Assembly: GCF_003194605.1 (NCBI RefSeq)
Contig: NZ_QHKY01000002.1
Coordinates: 186,001-250,000, forward strand
Reading direction: 5' to 3'
From: Nocardioides gilvus
Lineage (GTDB): Bacteria > Actinomycetota > Actinomycetes > Propionibacteriales > Nocardioidaceae
Length of the DNA: 64,000 nucleotides
Below, one piece after another: positions 43,593 to 51,984 of this stretch; within the stretch, counting starts at the first letter, position 1; the number at the start of each line of letters is the position of its first letter. Made by a program: the position numbers and the translations under genes. The notes below the pieces were generated by a model, which was given only the letters and a program-made list of their open reading frames with translations, was not told the origin of the DNA and did not search any database.

Positions 43593-45088
43593 GACGCAGT
43601 GCCTCCTGTCATGCGGCCGGTGGTGTCGAAGAGTTCGAGCTCGTCGGGGTGCATCTGGTGCTGCACGACGAAGGATCGGTTCTTGATGCGCCAGAGTCCT
43701 TGGCCGGTACCGAGCGTGGGGATGAGGGACTGCTCGGTGCCCGTGAGACCCAGCGCGGCGGAGGTGGCCCCGAGCTGGTCGGACTCCTGCCGGTAGACGA
43801 TGCGGGTCTCGGCGTTGGCGAGCAGCGACGAGGCAAGGGCACGCATCGCGGAGCCGGAGTCGCCGACGTTGTCGAGGTCGGAGAGCTTGTGAAAGATCAG
43901 CATGTTCGCGATCCCGTAGTGCCGCGCGAGGCGCCAGTGGGCGTCCATTCGGCGCAGGAGCGCGGGGTGCGACATCAGCCGCCAGGCTTCGTCGTACACG
44001 ACCCAGCGCTGCCCGCCGGCCGGGTCCATGAGCGCGGACTCCATCCACGCTGAGGCACACGTCATGAGCACGGAGACGAGCGTGGAGTTGTCGGCGACTC
44101 GGGACAGGTCCAGCGAGATCATCGGCAGCGACGGGTCGAAGTCGACGGTGGAAGGGCCATCGAATAGTCCGGCGAGGTCGCCGGCTACCAGTCGTCGTAG
44201 GGCGTGGCCTACGAGCCGTCCGTCTTCAAGTAGTCGACCGTCGTGGTCATCGGTTGCGTCGGGTGCGAGAAGGCGGTCCACCACCATCGGGAGCACCGGT
44301 ACGTCCGCTCCGCGGACCGTGCGGTCCAGGGCCACGTCGATCGCGGTGTGCTCGAGGGGAGTGAGGCGTCGGTCGAGGACGGTCTCGGCGAGCGCTCCGA
44401 TCAGGTCGCGTCGTCGGCTGGTGACTTGGCTGGCCCACTGTGCGTTGTCGAGTCCGGCAGGACGGTGGCCCTCATCGAGTGGGTTGAGCCGGTTTGGCAT
44501 GCTGTGGCCCAGCGCGATGGCCTTGCCGCCGATGGCCTCGGCGACGGCGGTGTGTTCGCCCTTGGGGTCGCCGGGCACGTAGACGCGTCGGCCGAACGGG
44601 ATGGAGCGGGTGTAAAGGCTCTTGGCGAGGCTCGACTTGCCGGAGCCGACGATCCCGGCGAGTACGAGGTTCGGTGCGGTGATCAGGCCGCGGGCGTAGA
44701 GAACCCACGGGTCATAGACGAACGACGATCCCGAGTAGAGGTCCTGGCCGACGAAGACGCCCTCGCTACCGAGCCCTCCTTCGGCCAGGAACGGGTAGGC
44801 GCCAGCGAGGGTGGCGGAGGTGTCTTGATGCCGGGGGAGACGGAGCCGTCCGGGGGTACGCAGCGTCGCGGGACCAGGTTCGCCGGCGCGGGGAAGCAAC
44901 ACGGTCGCGCGCTTCTCGGCCGCCAGGTCGGCGGCCTTCTGACGTGCTGACGATCGCTGGACGTCGCGGTCGTCGTTGATCAGCGCCCGCGCGGAGGCGC
45001 TTCTGAGTTTCCGGTCGGCTCGTCTCTCGCGTCCGGGGGACACGAGGACTGCGGAGTGCAGGTTTGATTTCTCGAACCGTTTGGTCAT
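43589..45088 (-). CDS. VirB4-like conjugation ATPase
   Basis: 499 residues. Walker A AGIVGSGKSSLAKSLY is near 145, Walker B QRWVVYDEAWRLMSHPALL near 365, and SDLDNVGDSG and VYRQESDQLG are typical of VirB4/TraC/TraU ATPases. It is shorter than canonical VirB4 (about 800), as in actinobacterial elements where the N-terminal part is separate. That partner (SCO6880-like) is expected upstream and is missing. It overlaps its neighbours by four bases each. Confidence 0.87.
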   Translation of the reverse strand: MTKRFEKSNLHSAVLVSPGRERRADRKLRSASARALINDDRDVQRSSARQKAADLAAEKRATVLLPRAGEPGPATLRTPGRLRLPRHQDTSATLAGAYPFLAEGGLGSEGVFVGQDLYSGSSFVYDPWVLYARGLITAPNLVLAGIVGSGKSSLAKSLYTRSIPFGRRVYVPGDPKGEHTAVAEAIGGKAIALGHSMPNRLNPLDEGHRPAGLDNAQWASQVTSRRRDLIGALAETVLDRRLTPLEHTAIDVALDRTVRGADVPVLPMVVDRLLAPDATDDHDGRLLEDGRLVGHALRRLVAGDLAGLFDGPSTVDFDPSLPMISLDLSRVADNSTLVSVLMTCASAWMESALMDPAGGQRWVVYDEAWRLMSHPALLRRMDAHWRLARHYGIANMLIFHKLSDLDNVGDSGSAMRALASSLLANAETRIVYRQESDQLGATSAALGLTGTEQSLIPTLGTGQGLWRIKNRSFVVQHQMHPDELELFDTTGRMTGGTAS

Positions 45089-45492
45089 AGCGACAGTCCG
45101 CGCCCGCGCTGCGTCCGAGGCGTTTCGATCGATAGATCAGCCTCGCGGAGGTCGTACGTGATGGTCGCCTCGAGCTCGTGAGCCTTGTCGAGGGCCTTCG
45201 CCCCTTGGGCGAGCATCTCGGCGGCCCGGTGCAACTCCCAGGCGACTTGGTACGAAGTTGCGCGCCCTGCGCGCGCGTCACCAGCCAACTGGACGTGCCC
45301 CCGCCCTGGCGCATCGTGGAACGCGGCAATCTGGTGCAGCGACTGCGCGAAGGAGACGAGACCGTTCGAGAGGTCGCCCAAGATTGCGTAGATCTGCGTG
45401 GGATCCTCGATGTGACGGGTGCCGTGGGCCAACTGCCGGAGTGCTTGCCGTGCCTTGTCAGCGCGGGCTTCGAGGCTGTCGGAGGTTGTCAT
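45085..45492 (-). CDS. Unknown helical protein, first gene of the transfer operon
   Basis: 135 residues, almost all helical with coiled-coil-like stretches (EARADKARQALRQLAHGTRH, later EMLAQGAKALDKAHELEATI). No family recognised. It is the promoter-proximal gene of the leftward block, overlapping the VirB4-like gene. Its Shine-Dalgarno GGGAG, six bases before the ATG, lies in the 3' arm of a stable hairpin. Confidence 0.75.
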   Translation of the reverse strand: MTTSDSLEARADKARQALRQLAHGTRHIEDPTQIYAILGDLSNGLVSFAQSLHQIAAFHDAPGRGHVQLAGDARAGRATSYQVAWELHRAAEMLAQGAKALDKAHELEATITYDLREADLSIETPRTQRGRGLSL

Positions 45493-45498
45493 GGGCTA

Positions 45499-45525
45499 CT
45501 CCCTGATGAGGATTTCATCAGGGAG
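45499..45525 (-). promoter_or_regulatory. Hairpin sequestering the ribosome-binding site
   Basis: CTCCCTGATGA and TCATCAGGGAG form a perfect 11-bp stem with loop AATCC on the minus strand. The closing GGGAG is the ribosome-binding site of the next gene. The structure could block translation until opened, or act as a DNA operator; sequence alone does not decide. Confidence 0.75.
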
Positions 45526-46047
45526 GTAGTCGCGGCGCCCCGGGGCGATTCAATCTTTGCGCTGCGTCCTGGGGCACGCCTGGTCCGAGCCACGCCCGGG
45601 AGAGGTGAGTGAGTCAGGTGGTACCTATAGCGGCTACTAGACGGTTTCCTCAGGACCGGGGTCCGGCCAGACTCGGTCAAGGTGATTGGCGGGGTGCGCT
45701 TCTTGCGGGTGCCCACCGGGCCCGGCTGTGGCACTTGTTCGGGCCGCGTCCAAGTCGACCACTGTGTGGAGGTGAGGCTCAAGAGGGGACGGTACTGCCC
45801 AGCTCGCAGCAGCAATGGCGGCCTCGCACCTACATGCAGTCGCGGCCTGAAGACGGACTCCATATACGGGTGTTTGTCGGGCTCTACCGCGGACGCACGG
45901 GCTGTTACCGGACCGGCAGAGTTGTAGCCGGGCCCCAGCCTCAACCCCGGGCCTTTGGCAAAAATCCCAAGAAGGGATGGACATCGAGTGAGACACGCGG
46001 ATACGGTCACGCACGTAACAAATAGCTGCATATCAGGAGGTTCCACG
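45526..46047. other. Gene-poor stretch at the edge of the transfer operon
   Basis: No frame here shows a convincing protein: the longest (138 codons, plus strand from 45609) is Arg/Pro-rich with no family look. The promoter of the leftward operon should lie near 45530-45600. The lack of the expected VirB-type genes makes this a probable deletion or recombination boundary. Confidence 0.5.
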
Positions 46048-46395
46048 ATGGGTCTGTTCCGCAAGAAGGCATCAAATTCCGCGAAGCATGACCAAGCGTT
46101 CCAAAAAGCTCTCGATGATGCTGGTCAGTTGGATATTGCTGCCGATTTCCCCAGCGCGACCCCCGAACAATCCGAACTGATGGAACAGATGTGGATTGGT
46201 GTCGTTAGCAAGGTTGGCGGTGCGGGTTCGTTCGATCCACAGCAGGTTGCTGCCATGAGTACGCTAGGCGAGCGCCTAGTCGCCGATAGCCCTGCGCTTG
46301 GCGCCTTCATAGAACGGCTACGCGGAATAGCCGAGGCCGAGTCTTCCCGTCGACCAACAGACCCCTCCTGGCGGGCCCTCGTCAGGCACCTGTAA
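46048..46395 (+). CDS. Unknown small protein
   Basis: 115 residues starting MGLFRKKASNSAKHD after a strong AGGAGG ribosome site. It is soluble, acidic and helical (QSELMEQMWIGVVSKVGGAG). No family recognised. Its codon third positions look less GC-rich than the core genes (for example several AAA, GAT and GCT codons), suggesting recent acquisition. It does not belong to the leftward operon. Confidence 0.7.
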   Translation: MGLFRKKASNSAKHDQAFQKALDDAGQLDIAADFPSATPEQSELMEQMWIGVVSKVGGAGSFDPQQVAAMSTLGERLVADSPALGAFIERLRGIAEAESSRRPTDPSWRALVRHL

Positions 46396-46644
46396 GTACG
46401 CGGTGGCTAGTGGCGGGAAGCGGTGACAGTAACGTTACCAAGTGAAGAGGTGCCGCGAACCAGTGCATCTCAATCCGACGGGTGCGCGCGCACTCCCCGA
46501 CGTCACTGAGAATAGAGCCCATATGTGGCGCCCGTCCGACCAAAATTTGCGGTCGAACCAATGCTCAGGTCAGTAACAGCACTCCGGAGACCCGGCTTAG
46601 ACCCGGGCCCAGCCAGACATTGCCATGCATGAGAGGGCATCCAT

Positions 46645-46815
46645 ATGTTCAAGGTTGACGCGAAGAAGACCTCTGAGGGGAACTACAACGTGGCTACTAC
46701 CTGTTCCAAAGGCCACACCTCGTTCAAGAAGGCTGGTGACACCTCGAGCGCCTACAAGTGTCCGTACTGCGGGCACGGGACTGCTGCACGGATAGGTGAC
46801 AACCGAGCGGCCTAA
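46645..46815 (+). CDS. Small zinc-ribbon protein, 3' end altered by the IS element
   Basis: The frame encodes 56 residues: MFKVDAKKTSEGNYNVATT, a CSKGH loop, and KCPYCGHGT, a likely Cys/His zinc ribbon. GAGAGGG precedes the ATG. The last residues (about 44-56) are read from the end of the IS3-family element, so the original C-terminus has been replaced. It is too short for many gene finders. No family recognised. Confidence 0.6.
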   Translation: MFKVDAKKTSEGNYNVATTCSKGHTSFKKAGDTSSAYKCPYCGHGTAARIGDNRAA

Positions 46816-46844
46816 CCAGATGGTTGGGCTGGAAGGATGTCCCC

Positions 46845-47138
46845 GTGACGAAGCCGTACCCCAAGGAGTTCCGCGACGACGTGGTCCGCGTCGCCAGGAA
46901 CCGTGAGCCCGGTGTTGAGCTCTCCCAGATCGCCAAGGACTTCGGGATCCACTTCACCACCTTGTACACGTGGATGAAGAAGGCCGACATCGACGACGGT
47001 GACCGCCCCGGCACCACCGCCGTTCAGTCCGCTGAGCTGCGTGAAGCCAAGAAGCGGATCAAGACCCTCGAACAAGAGGTCGAGGTCCTCAGAAGGGCTG
47101 CGGCCTACTTCTCCCAGGCTCATCTGCCGGGAAAATGA
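46845..47138 (+). CDS. IS3-family transposase OrfA
   Basis: 97 residues from GTG 46845, with GGAAGGA upstream. It has an HTH_Tnp_1 domain (YPKEFRDDVVRVARNREPGV, then LSQIAKDFGIHFTTLYTWMK) and a leucine-zipper-like helix (LREAKKRIKTLEQEVEVLRR). It binds the element ends. It overlaps orfB by four bases (ATGA), so orfB may be made by reinitiation rather than only by frameshifting. Confidence 0.92.
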   Translation: MTKPYPKEFRDDVVRVARNREPGVELSQIAKDFGIHFTTLYTWMKKADIDDGDRPGTTAVQSAELREAKKRIKTLEQEVEVLRRAAAYFSQAHLPGK

Positions 47139-48034
47139 GTTACCCGCTCGTCCGCGACCTTGCCGCTGATGGGATCCCCGTGACGGTGACGTGCCGGGTG
47201 CTCAAGATCGCCCGCCAGCCCTATTACCGCTGGCTCGCGAACCCGGTCACGACCGCGGAACTGGATGAGGCCTACCGCGCCAACGCCCTCTTCGATGCCC
47301 ACCGCGACGACCCCGAGTTCGGCTACCGGTTCCTCGTTGACGAGGCCCGCGACGCCGGCGAGCCGATGACGCCACGAACGGCGTGGAAGATCTGCTCCAG
47401 CAACGGCTGGTGGTCAGTGTTCGGAAAGCGCAAGAGCGGCACCAAGAAGGCAGGGCCACCGGTCCACGACGACCTCTGCGCGATCACCGATGAGAAGGGC
47501 CGGACCCGGCACGAGTTCACCGCCGATGCTGCGAACCGGCTCTGGATCGGGGACATCACGGAGCACTGGACAAGTGAAGGGAAGCTCTACGTCTGCGCGT
47601 TCAAGGACGTCTACTCCAACCGGATCGTGGGCTACTCCATCGATTCGCGGATGAAGTCACGCCTGGCCGTCACAGCCCTGAACAACGCCGTCGCCCGGCG
47701 CGGTGACGTGGCCGGGTGCGTGGTCCACACCGACCGAGGCTCGCAATTCAGGAGCCGGAAATTCGTGCACGCTCTGAACCGTCACGACATGGTCGGATCC
47801 ATGGGCAGAGTCGGGGCCTGCGGCGACAACGCCGCCATGGAATCGTTCTTCGCCCTGCTACAGAAGAACGTCCTGGACCGTCGCGCCTGGGCCACCCGTG
47901 AAGAGCTGCGGATCGCGATCGTGACCTGGATCGAACGGACCTACCACCGGCGCCGCAGACAGGACCGTCTCGGCCGGTTGACCCCGATCGAGTTCGAGAC
48001 AATCATGACCACGCCAGCCACTCAGGCTGCGTGA
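47135..48034 (+). CDS. IS3-family transposase OrfB (integrase core)
   Basis: 299 residues with an N-terminal HTH_21-like region (FDAHRDDPEFGYRFLVDEAR) and the rve catalytic core. The DDE residues are Asp in LWIGDITEHW, Asp in VVHTDRGSQF, and Glu in GDNAAMESFFALL. All are intact, with no stop or frameshift, so the element may still be active. Confidence 0.93.
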   Translation: MSYPLVRDLAADGIPVTVTCRVLKIARQPYYRWLANPVTTAELDEAYRANALFDAHRDDPEFGYRFLVDEARDAGEPMTPRTAWKICSSNGWWSVFGKRKSGTKKAGPPVHDDLCAITDEKGRTRHEFTADAANRLWIGDITEHWTSEGKLYVCAFKDVYSNRIVGYSIDSRMKSRLAVTALNNAVARRGDVAGCVVHTDRGSQFRSRKFVHALNRHDMVGSMGRVGACGDNAAMESFFALLQKNVLDRRAWATREELRIAIVTWIERTYHRRRRQDRLGRLTPIEFETIMTTPATQAA

Positions 48035-48068
48035 CTAATCACTGTCACCTGATCGTGCAGCAGTCCCG

Positions 48069-48656
48069 ACCGGAATCGCGGTCACCGGCTTCATCATCCC
48101 CGCGCACGAGGTGGTGACTTTCGAGCACCGGTACGACCTAGGCTTCTTGCAGCGCGTCTGCGCAGATTCCCCCCTCGTACCGTCGGGACACGAGGACCTC
48201 TGGGCCCGCGGCCTCCGCCACGGCCTGAACGGCGACTTCGCCTCCGCTGCGGCCGTGCTGATCCCTCAGATGGAACAGCTGATCCGGGCCGTCCTCAAGC
48301 GCCAAGGGATCCACACGCTGTTCGTTGACACCTACGGCGTGGAGTCGGAGAAAAGCCTGCCCTCGCTGCTCGCCATGCCGGATACAGCGCGAATCCTCGG
48401 TGAGTCGCTTCAGTTCGAACTCCAAGCAATGCTGGTCGAGCAGAGTGGGCCCAACTTGCGACATAACACTGCCCATGGACTGTTGGACGACGCCCAAGCG
48501 TGGAGCGCATCGTCGGTCTACATCTGGTGGCTGTGTCTGAAATTGGTGGTCGTGCCACTCTGGAACATGACGCAGCCAGCCGAGGACGAGGTGTCTGACG
48601 AGGCGGACGCCGCAACGCCTCCTGGAAGCGGTTCGGACACCCCGACTGGGTCATAG
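48069..48656 (+). pseudogene. DUF4209 protein, 5'-truncated
   Basis: The frame preserves the C-terminal domain of DUF4209: GFIIPAHEVVTFEHRYDLGF, SPLVPSGHEDLWARGLRHGL, then FASAAAVLIPQMEQLIRAVL and SGPNLRHNTAHGLLDD. Family members are around 600 residues; the N-terminal two-thirds is gone, cut at the IS end. A GTG at 48111 could start a 181-residue product. It was probably an intact gene before the IS-associated deletion. Its function was unknown; the family is found near defence genes. Confidence 0.72.
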
Positions 48657-48696
48657 CGCCGCGTGGCGGGGCCAGCCATGCACGTGGACCCGTCAA

Positions 48697-49050
48697 TCAG
48701 GGGTCAGCCAACCCCATGCTGCGTCGATCCAGCAGGAGGGTGAACCGCTCGCGAGCCGCGAGGTAGTCGTCCAGCATTAGGTCGAATGTGCGGTCGACTT
48801 TGAATCCATCCTCGACCCACTGCTTCTTCTCCCGCAGCCCCCACAAGTGAGTCTCGCCGGTGCCGAGCTTCTTCATGCGAAACTCGTCCACGTCAGCCAG
48901 CCGTTCGGTATGGACGTCTCCTTCGCCCGAGACCTCGTCGTTGAAGGTGCTGACCTTGAAGTTGCCAGTCACCTCTGCCCCGTGCCTGTTGTAGACGTAG
49001 GCGAGAGCAAGGTCGTGAGCGATCTGATGCCGGTCAATCACTTTCGGCAC
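48697..49050 (-). CDS. Unknown partner of the LRAT-like protein
   Basis: 117 residues, from GTG 49050 (or 49041). It overlaps the 3' end of the LRAT-like gene by 17 bases, so the two are translated as a pair. It is charged and soluble (VIDRHQIAHDLALAYVYN, later WVEDGFKVDRTFDLMLDDYL), with no membrane helix. No family recognised. It could be an immunity, regulatory or effector partner. Confidence 0.68.
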   Translation of the reverse strand: MPKVIDRHQIAHDLALAYVYNRHGAEVTGNFKVSTFNDEVSGEGDVHTERLADVDEFRMKKLGTGETHLWGLREKKQWVEDGFKVDRTFDLMLDDYLAARERFTLLLDRRSMGLADP

Positions 49051-49933
49051 CCTCGGTCGTGGCAGATGGCTCGATGCTCGAGTCGGTGCGATGGTCTGTC
49101 CGCCTCAGGTGCCGACTAAGCATGAAGACTCCGGCACCCAGGCCCGCGCCCACCACGGCAGGAGCAGCCACGACTGCGACAGTGCCCGCCGCCATCCCGC
49201 CTCCCACAAATCCGCCGATCGTAGCGAGACCGCTGGCAATACCAGCAGCACTCAAGCCGGTCGTTCCAGCTGCGCTGATGGCGGCAACCCCACCGAGCGT
49301 GCTGGCGCCGGCACCGACTAACGATGCGGCCCGCCCGTCGCGACGGGCCTTCCGCTCGTCCTGCGGCAATGTCTCATCATCACGCAAAGCAACTTGGGTG
49401 ATCCCCACGCTTACAACGGCGGGCCCGAGTCCGATCATGGCCGGCCCAATCGCGGCCCCGCCACCCGCAAACCCTCCTGCGGTTGCCAGGCCCGACATGA
49501 TTCCTGCGCCGCTCAGTCCACCCACCGCGCCCATCGCGCCGACGACGCCGGTCGTCGCTGCGACTGTGGTTCCCGCGACCGCGCCGTGTGCGGTGAGACT
49601 TCCCGCTCCGCGCACCTGCTTGCTCAGGCTACGTCCGGTGCAGCACCAGGTCGCGAAGTGCTCACAGTTGTTGACGACCAAGTGGTAGCCAGTCTCTCCG
49701 AGACGCGCCTCTGCACGTTCCATAGTCGTGTCCGCGTCATCCCGCGTTCCATACCGCCGGGTCTTGAGATCGCCCCCCTTGAGGAACTCGCCCATTGAGG
49801 ATCGGGCGATCGAAGCGTTGATCTTGGCGGTCCCTGGTTCGCCGGTGAAGTGGATGACTGTGCCATCTCCAGCATCGATCCCATGGTGCGTATACGGACC
49901 ACGGCTGACGTAAATGTGATCGGCCCTACCCAC
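49034..49933 (-). CDS. LRAT/NlpC-fold protein with duplicated glycine-rich hydrophobic region
   Basis: 299 residues. The N-terminal domain (DHIYVSRGPYTHHGIDAGDG, then VVNNCEHFATWCCTG) is an LRAT-like permuted papain fold with catalytic His and Cys; relatives are acyltransferases, deacylases or proteases. From about 120 to 270 it is Gly/Ala/Ile-rich and hydrophobic. It is built of two similar repeats (GIMSGLATAGGFAGGGAAIG and GIASGLATIGGFVGGGMAAG). This part likely enters a membrane. It overlaps the 117-residue gene. Confidence 0.78.
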   Translation of the reverse strand: MGRADHIYVSRGPYTHHGIDAGDGTVIHFTGEPGTAKINASIARSSMGEFLKGGDLKTRRYGTRDDADTTMERAEARLGETGYHLVVNNCEHFATWCCTGRSLSKQVRGAGSLTAHGAVAGTTVAATTGVVGAMGAVGGLSGAGIMSGLATAGGFAGGGAAIGPAMIGLGPAVVSVGITQVALRDDETLPQDERKARRDGRAASLVGAGASTLGGVAAISAAGTTGLSAAGIASGLATIGGFVGGGMAAGTVAVVAAPAVVGAGLGAGVFMLSRHLRRTDHRTDSSIEPSATTEGAESD

Positions 49934-50192
49934 GGACGCCCCCAGTTGTTCGCATGGACAGCAAACATAGAGCGCGAACCGTCCTCATGTAGGAGATCGG
50001 GTAGCTCTACGCGTATGAGCCCTGCAGCGCAGGCAATTCCTTCGGACGGGGGGTGCGTCACTCCGCCGCGTACGGCCGGGCAGCACCTTAGGTCGTTGAC
50101 CGACGTTGACGCTGCATCATTCAAGCCTAGGGCGCTCGATCATTGGCGTCCGGGTGAGCAAACGCGATGGATCAGCAAGCTTGAGGCCCGCC

Positions 50193-51260
50193 TCAGGCTG
50201 GCGCCGGGTTATCCGCCCATGCAGCGCGCTCACGGATGCGTAAAACATCCGCGACCACGAGGTAGGTCTGGACGACGCATGTATCGACCTCGTAGGTGGT
50301 CACATCTGCGTGCACACCTTTGCTCGCAAGCGCGTTGAGCGCGTCTAGGCGTGCGGAGACATCCATGAGCGCGGCCTGCACAACGGCACCGTTCTCGTGC
50401 TTGCCCACGGTCTCGGCGACGTAGTGGAGGATCCGGTTTACGAACATCATGTCGTTGAGCACCCGCGTCTTTCCGTCCGCGCCGGTCACGGGCTCTGAGG
50501 TCGCGGGGTAGAGCTCGTCGGCCAAGGTCTTGAGCACTCGACGGCAGGATGTGAGGGCATGCGCCCGGTCCTCATTGCCGCCGTCTTTCAACCGACGGTA
50601 GGCGGCCTGGAACTGTTCGAGAGCCGGCGGCGAGATCGTCGTGAGCTGCTTGTCGACGTAGGACCGCAGCCGGTCGAACGTCTCGGCCGAGGCTTCGCCG
50701 AACGAAAGCTCATATTCAGTCTCGCTCAGGAACTCCCAGAGACGGCTCTTGATGCGGGCAAGCACCGTGTCGAGCGAGATTCGTGTGGTGACAAGCTTGG
50801 TACGTGTCCGATCTCGATCGGAGATGAACCTACCGAGCTCCGGACCGCTCATTCCAGGCGGTGGCGGGACCAGCGTCGCGGCCTCCTGCTCGCGCAGCAT
50901 TTGGACCAACTCCTCGATCTGCTGAACGCTGCGGAGATTGGCTTCTTGCTGGCCTGACTGCACTCGGCGCCGGCTTATGTAGTCGTTGTACTCCGCCGTC
51001 CACTTCGCGTTCGTTTCGTCACCGGGCAGGGCGTTGAGCAGACGAGCAACCAACGACCCGCGCGGCATATCTGTCGTGCTCTCGTTCAGGTTCGCGACGT
51101 CTGTCGACTCGAGTGTCAGCCACGAAAGTGCGATGGCGTCCCCGCGCAGAGTGGCGATCCGCTGACAGCGCCGGGTGAGCGCAGCCACCGCAGTTCCTGG
51201 CGCATCGAACTGGTCCATGGTGTCTTGAACGAGGATTGAGGCGCGGTCGACGATTGGCAC
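50193..51260 (-). CDS. AbiTii-like abortive infection protein
   Basis: 355 residues. The N-terminus (SILVQDTMDQFDAPGTAVAA, LTRRCQRIATLRGDAIALSW) resembles AbiTii. The C-terminus (HALTSCRRVLKTLADELYPA, then FVNRILHYVAETV and SKGVHADVTTYEVD) is of the HEPN-like type seen in the same proteins. Abortive infection proteins are thought to stop infected-cell growth; mechanism here unknown. Start GTG 51260. It stands alone, with no visible partner. Confidence 0.7.
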   Translation of the reverse strand: MPIVDRASILVQDTMDQFDAPGTAVAALTRRCQRIATLRGDAIALSWLTLESTDVANLNESTTDMPRGSLVARLLNALPGDETNAKWTAEYNDYISRRRVQSGQQEANLRSVQQIEELVQMLREQEAATLVPPPPGMSGPELGRFISDRDRTRTKLVTTRISLDTVLARIKSRLWEFLSETEYELSFGEASAETFDRLRSYVDKQLTTISPPALEQFQAAYRRLKDGGNEDRAHALTSCRRVLKTLADELYPATSEPVTGADGKTRVLNDMMFVNRILHYVAETVGKHENGAVVQAALMDVSARLDALNALASKGVHADVTTYEVDTCVVQTYLVVADVLRIRERAAWADNPAPA

Positions 51261-51541
51261 CGCGCAAGGCTATCGGTCGTCTGGGTCACGGTGTGGCAAT
51301 AGCGGAGTCGTCGGGTCACCGCAAGCCACGCATGCCTGGCCAGACAGACGGGACTGCTGCACCGTTGGGACAGCAGAACCTGCTGCACTTCGCCGCCTGT
51401 CGGCGTGTGACGCGGACGTACCTCTCTGCCGACATCCGGTCGCAGGGCGGCGACAGCGCGCGTCCGGCAATTCCTCAAGGTCGAGCGCCGGCAGCTAAGC
51501 GGGCTGGGCAACGTCCGCCAGCGTCCCGATACAGTCCAGGG

Positions 51542-51934
51542 GTGACCATCCACGTTCTCGTCAATCGCGACCCGGCCGCCCCCTTCAGCGACTCCTGGGA
51601 GCGCGTCGGCACGCTCGAGACCAGCGAGCCCAAGATCAACCAGCAGGCTGGCCGGAAGCTGCAGCAACTGTCGGCGGGTGGTGGGGTTCGCATCGAGTTC
51701 TACCTCTCCGGAGATGCCGACAACGGTTGGGTACACGACGAGCCCGCACACGCCCGGTTCGGCATCGCGTTCGACCTTTTCGGCGACGGCACGCGGGTCC
51801 TTGTCGCCGAACACGGCGGGCATGTCGCCCCGCTTACTAGCCGTCCTTCCGAGCCCCACCCTGGCCTCCTCAAACGGCCGGTGATGCTTGGCGTGAAGGT
51901 CAGCGGCAAGCTCCGCAGGGTGGCGGGCGAGTAG
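51542..51934 (+). CDS. Unknown protein
   Basis: 130 residues from GTG 51542; TACAGT at 51530-51535 is a plausible -10 giving a leaderless transcript. The sequence (HVLVNRDPAAPFSDSWERVG, later EFYLSGDADNGWVHDEPAHA) looks like a small beta-rich domain ending in a basic tail. No family recognised. An upstream frame extension to 51236 has poor composition and is rejected. Confidence 0.55.
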   Translation: MTIHVLVNRDPAAPFSDSWERVGTLETSEPKINQQAGRKLQQLSAGGGVRIEFYLSGDADNGWVHDEPAHARFGIAFDLFGDGTRVLVAEHGGHVAPLTSRPSEPHPGLLKRPVMLGVKVSGKLRRVAGE

Positions 51935-51984
51935 TTTGCCGGTCGCCGCCCGGCCGTCGCCTGCATCCGGCGCCACCGACGCGG

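Larger units (their letters stand above)
34707..45525 (-). mobile_element. Integrative conjugative element remnant
   Basis: An all-leftward block of about a dozen closely spaced or overlapping genes lies directly beside tRNA-Val(CAC). It includes excisionase-like, DUF4192, DUF4913, SSB, secreted amidase, VirD4-like, ArdC-like and VirB4-like genes, a set typical of actinobacterial integrative conjugative elements. No integrase, relaxase, replication gene or multi-span channel protein is present. A second copy of the tRNA 3' end was not found in the window, so the limits are approximate and the element is probably incomplete. Confidence 0.72.
46776..48068 (+). mobile_element. IS3-family insertion sequence
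   Basis: About 1.29 kb with orfA and orfB. The ends pair as CGGGACTGCTGCACG (46776-46790) with CGTGCAGCAGTCCCG (48054-48068), then AGGTGACA (46794-46801) with TGTCACCT (48043-48050). Between the matched blocks is GAT on both sides. Either the whole 26 bp is one imperfect terminal repeat, or the element is 46794-48050 with a GAT duplication inside a pre-existing 15-bp dyad. The flanking genes are both damaged. Confidence 0.82.

Noticed and set aside
45609..46025. 138-codon plus-strand frame
   Set aside because: No ribosome site, Arg/Pro-rich composition and no family likeness.
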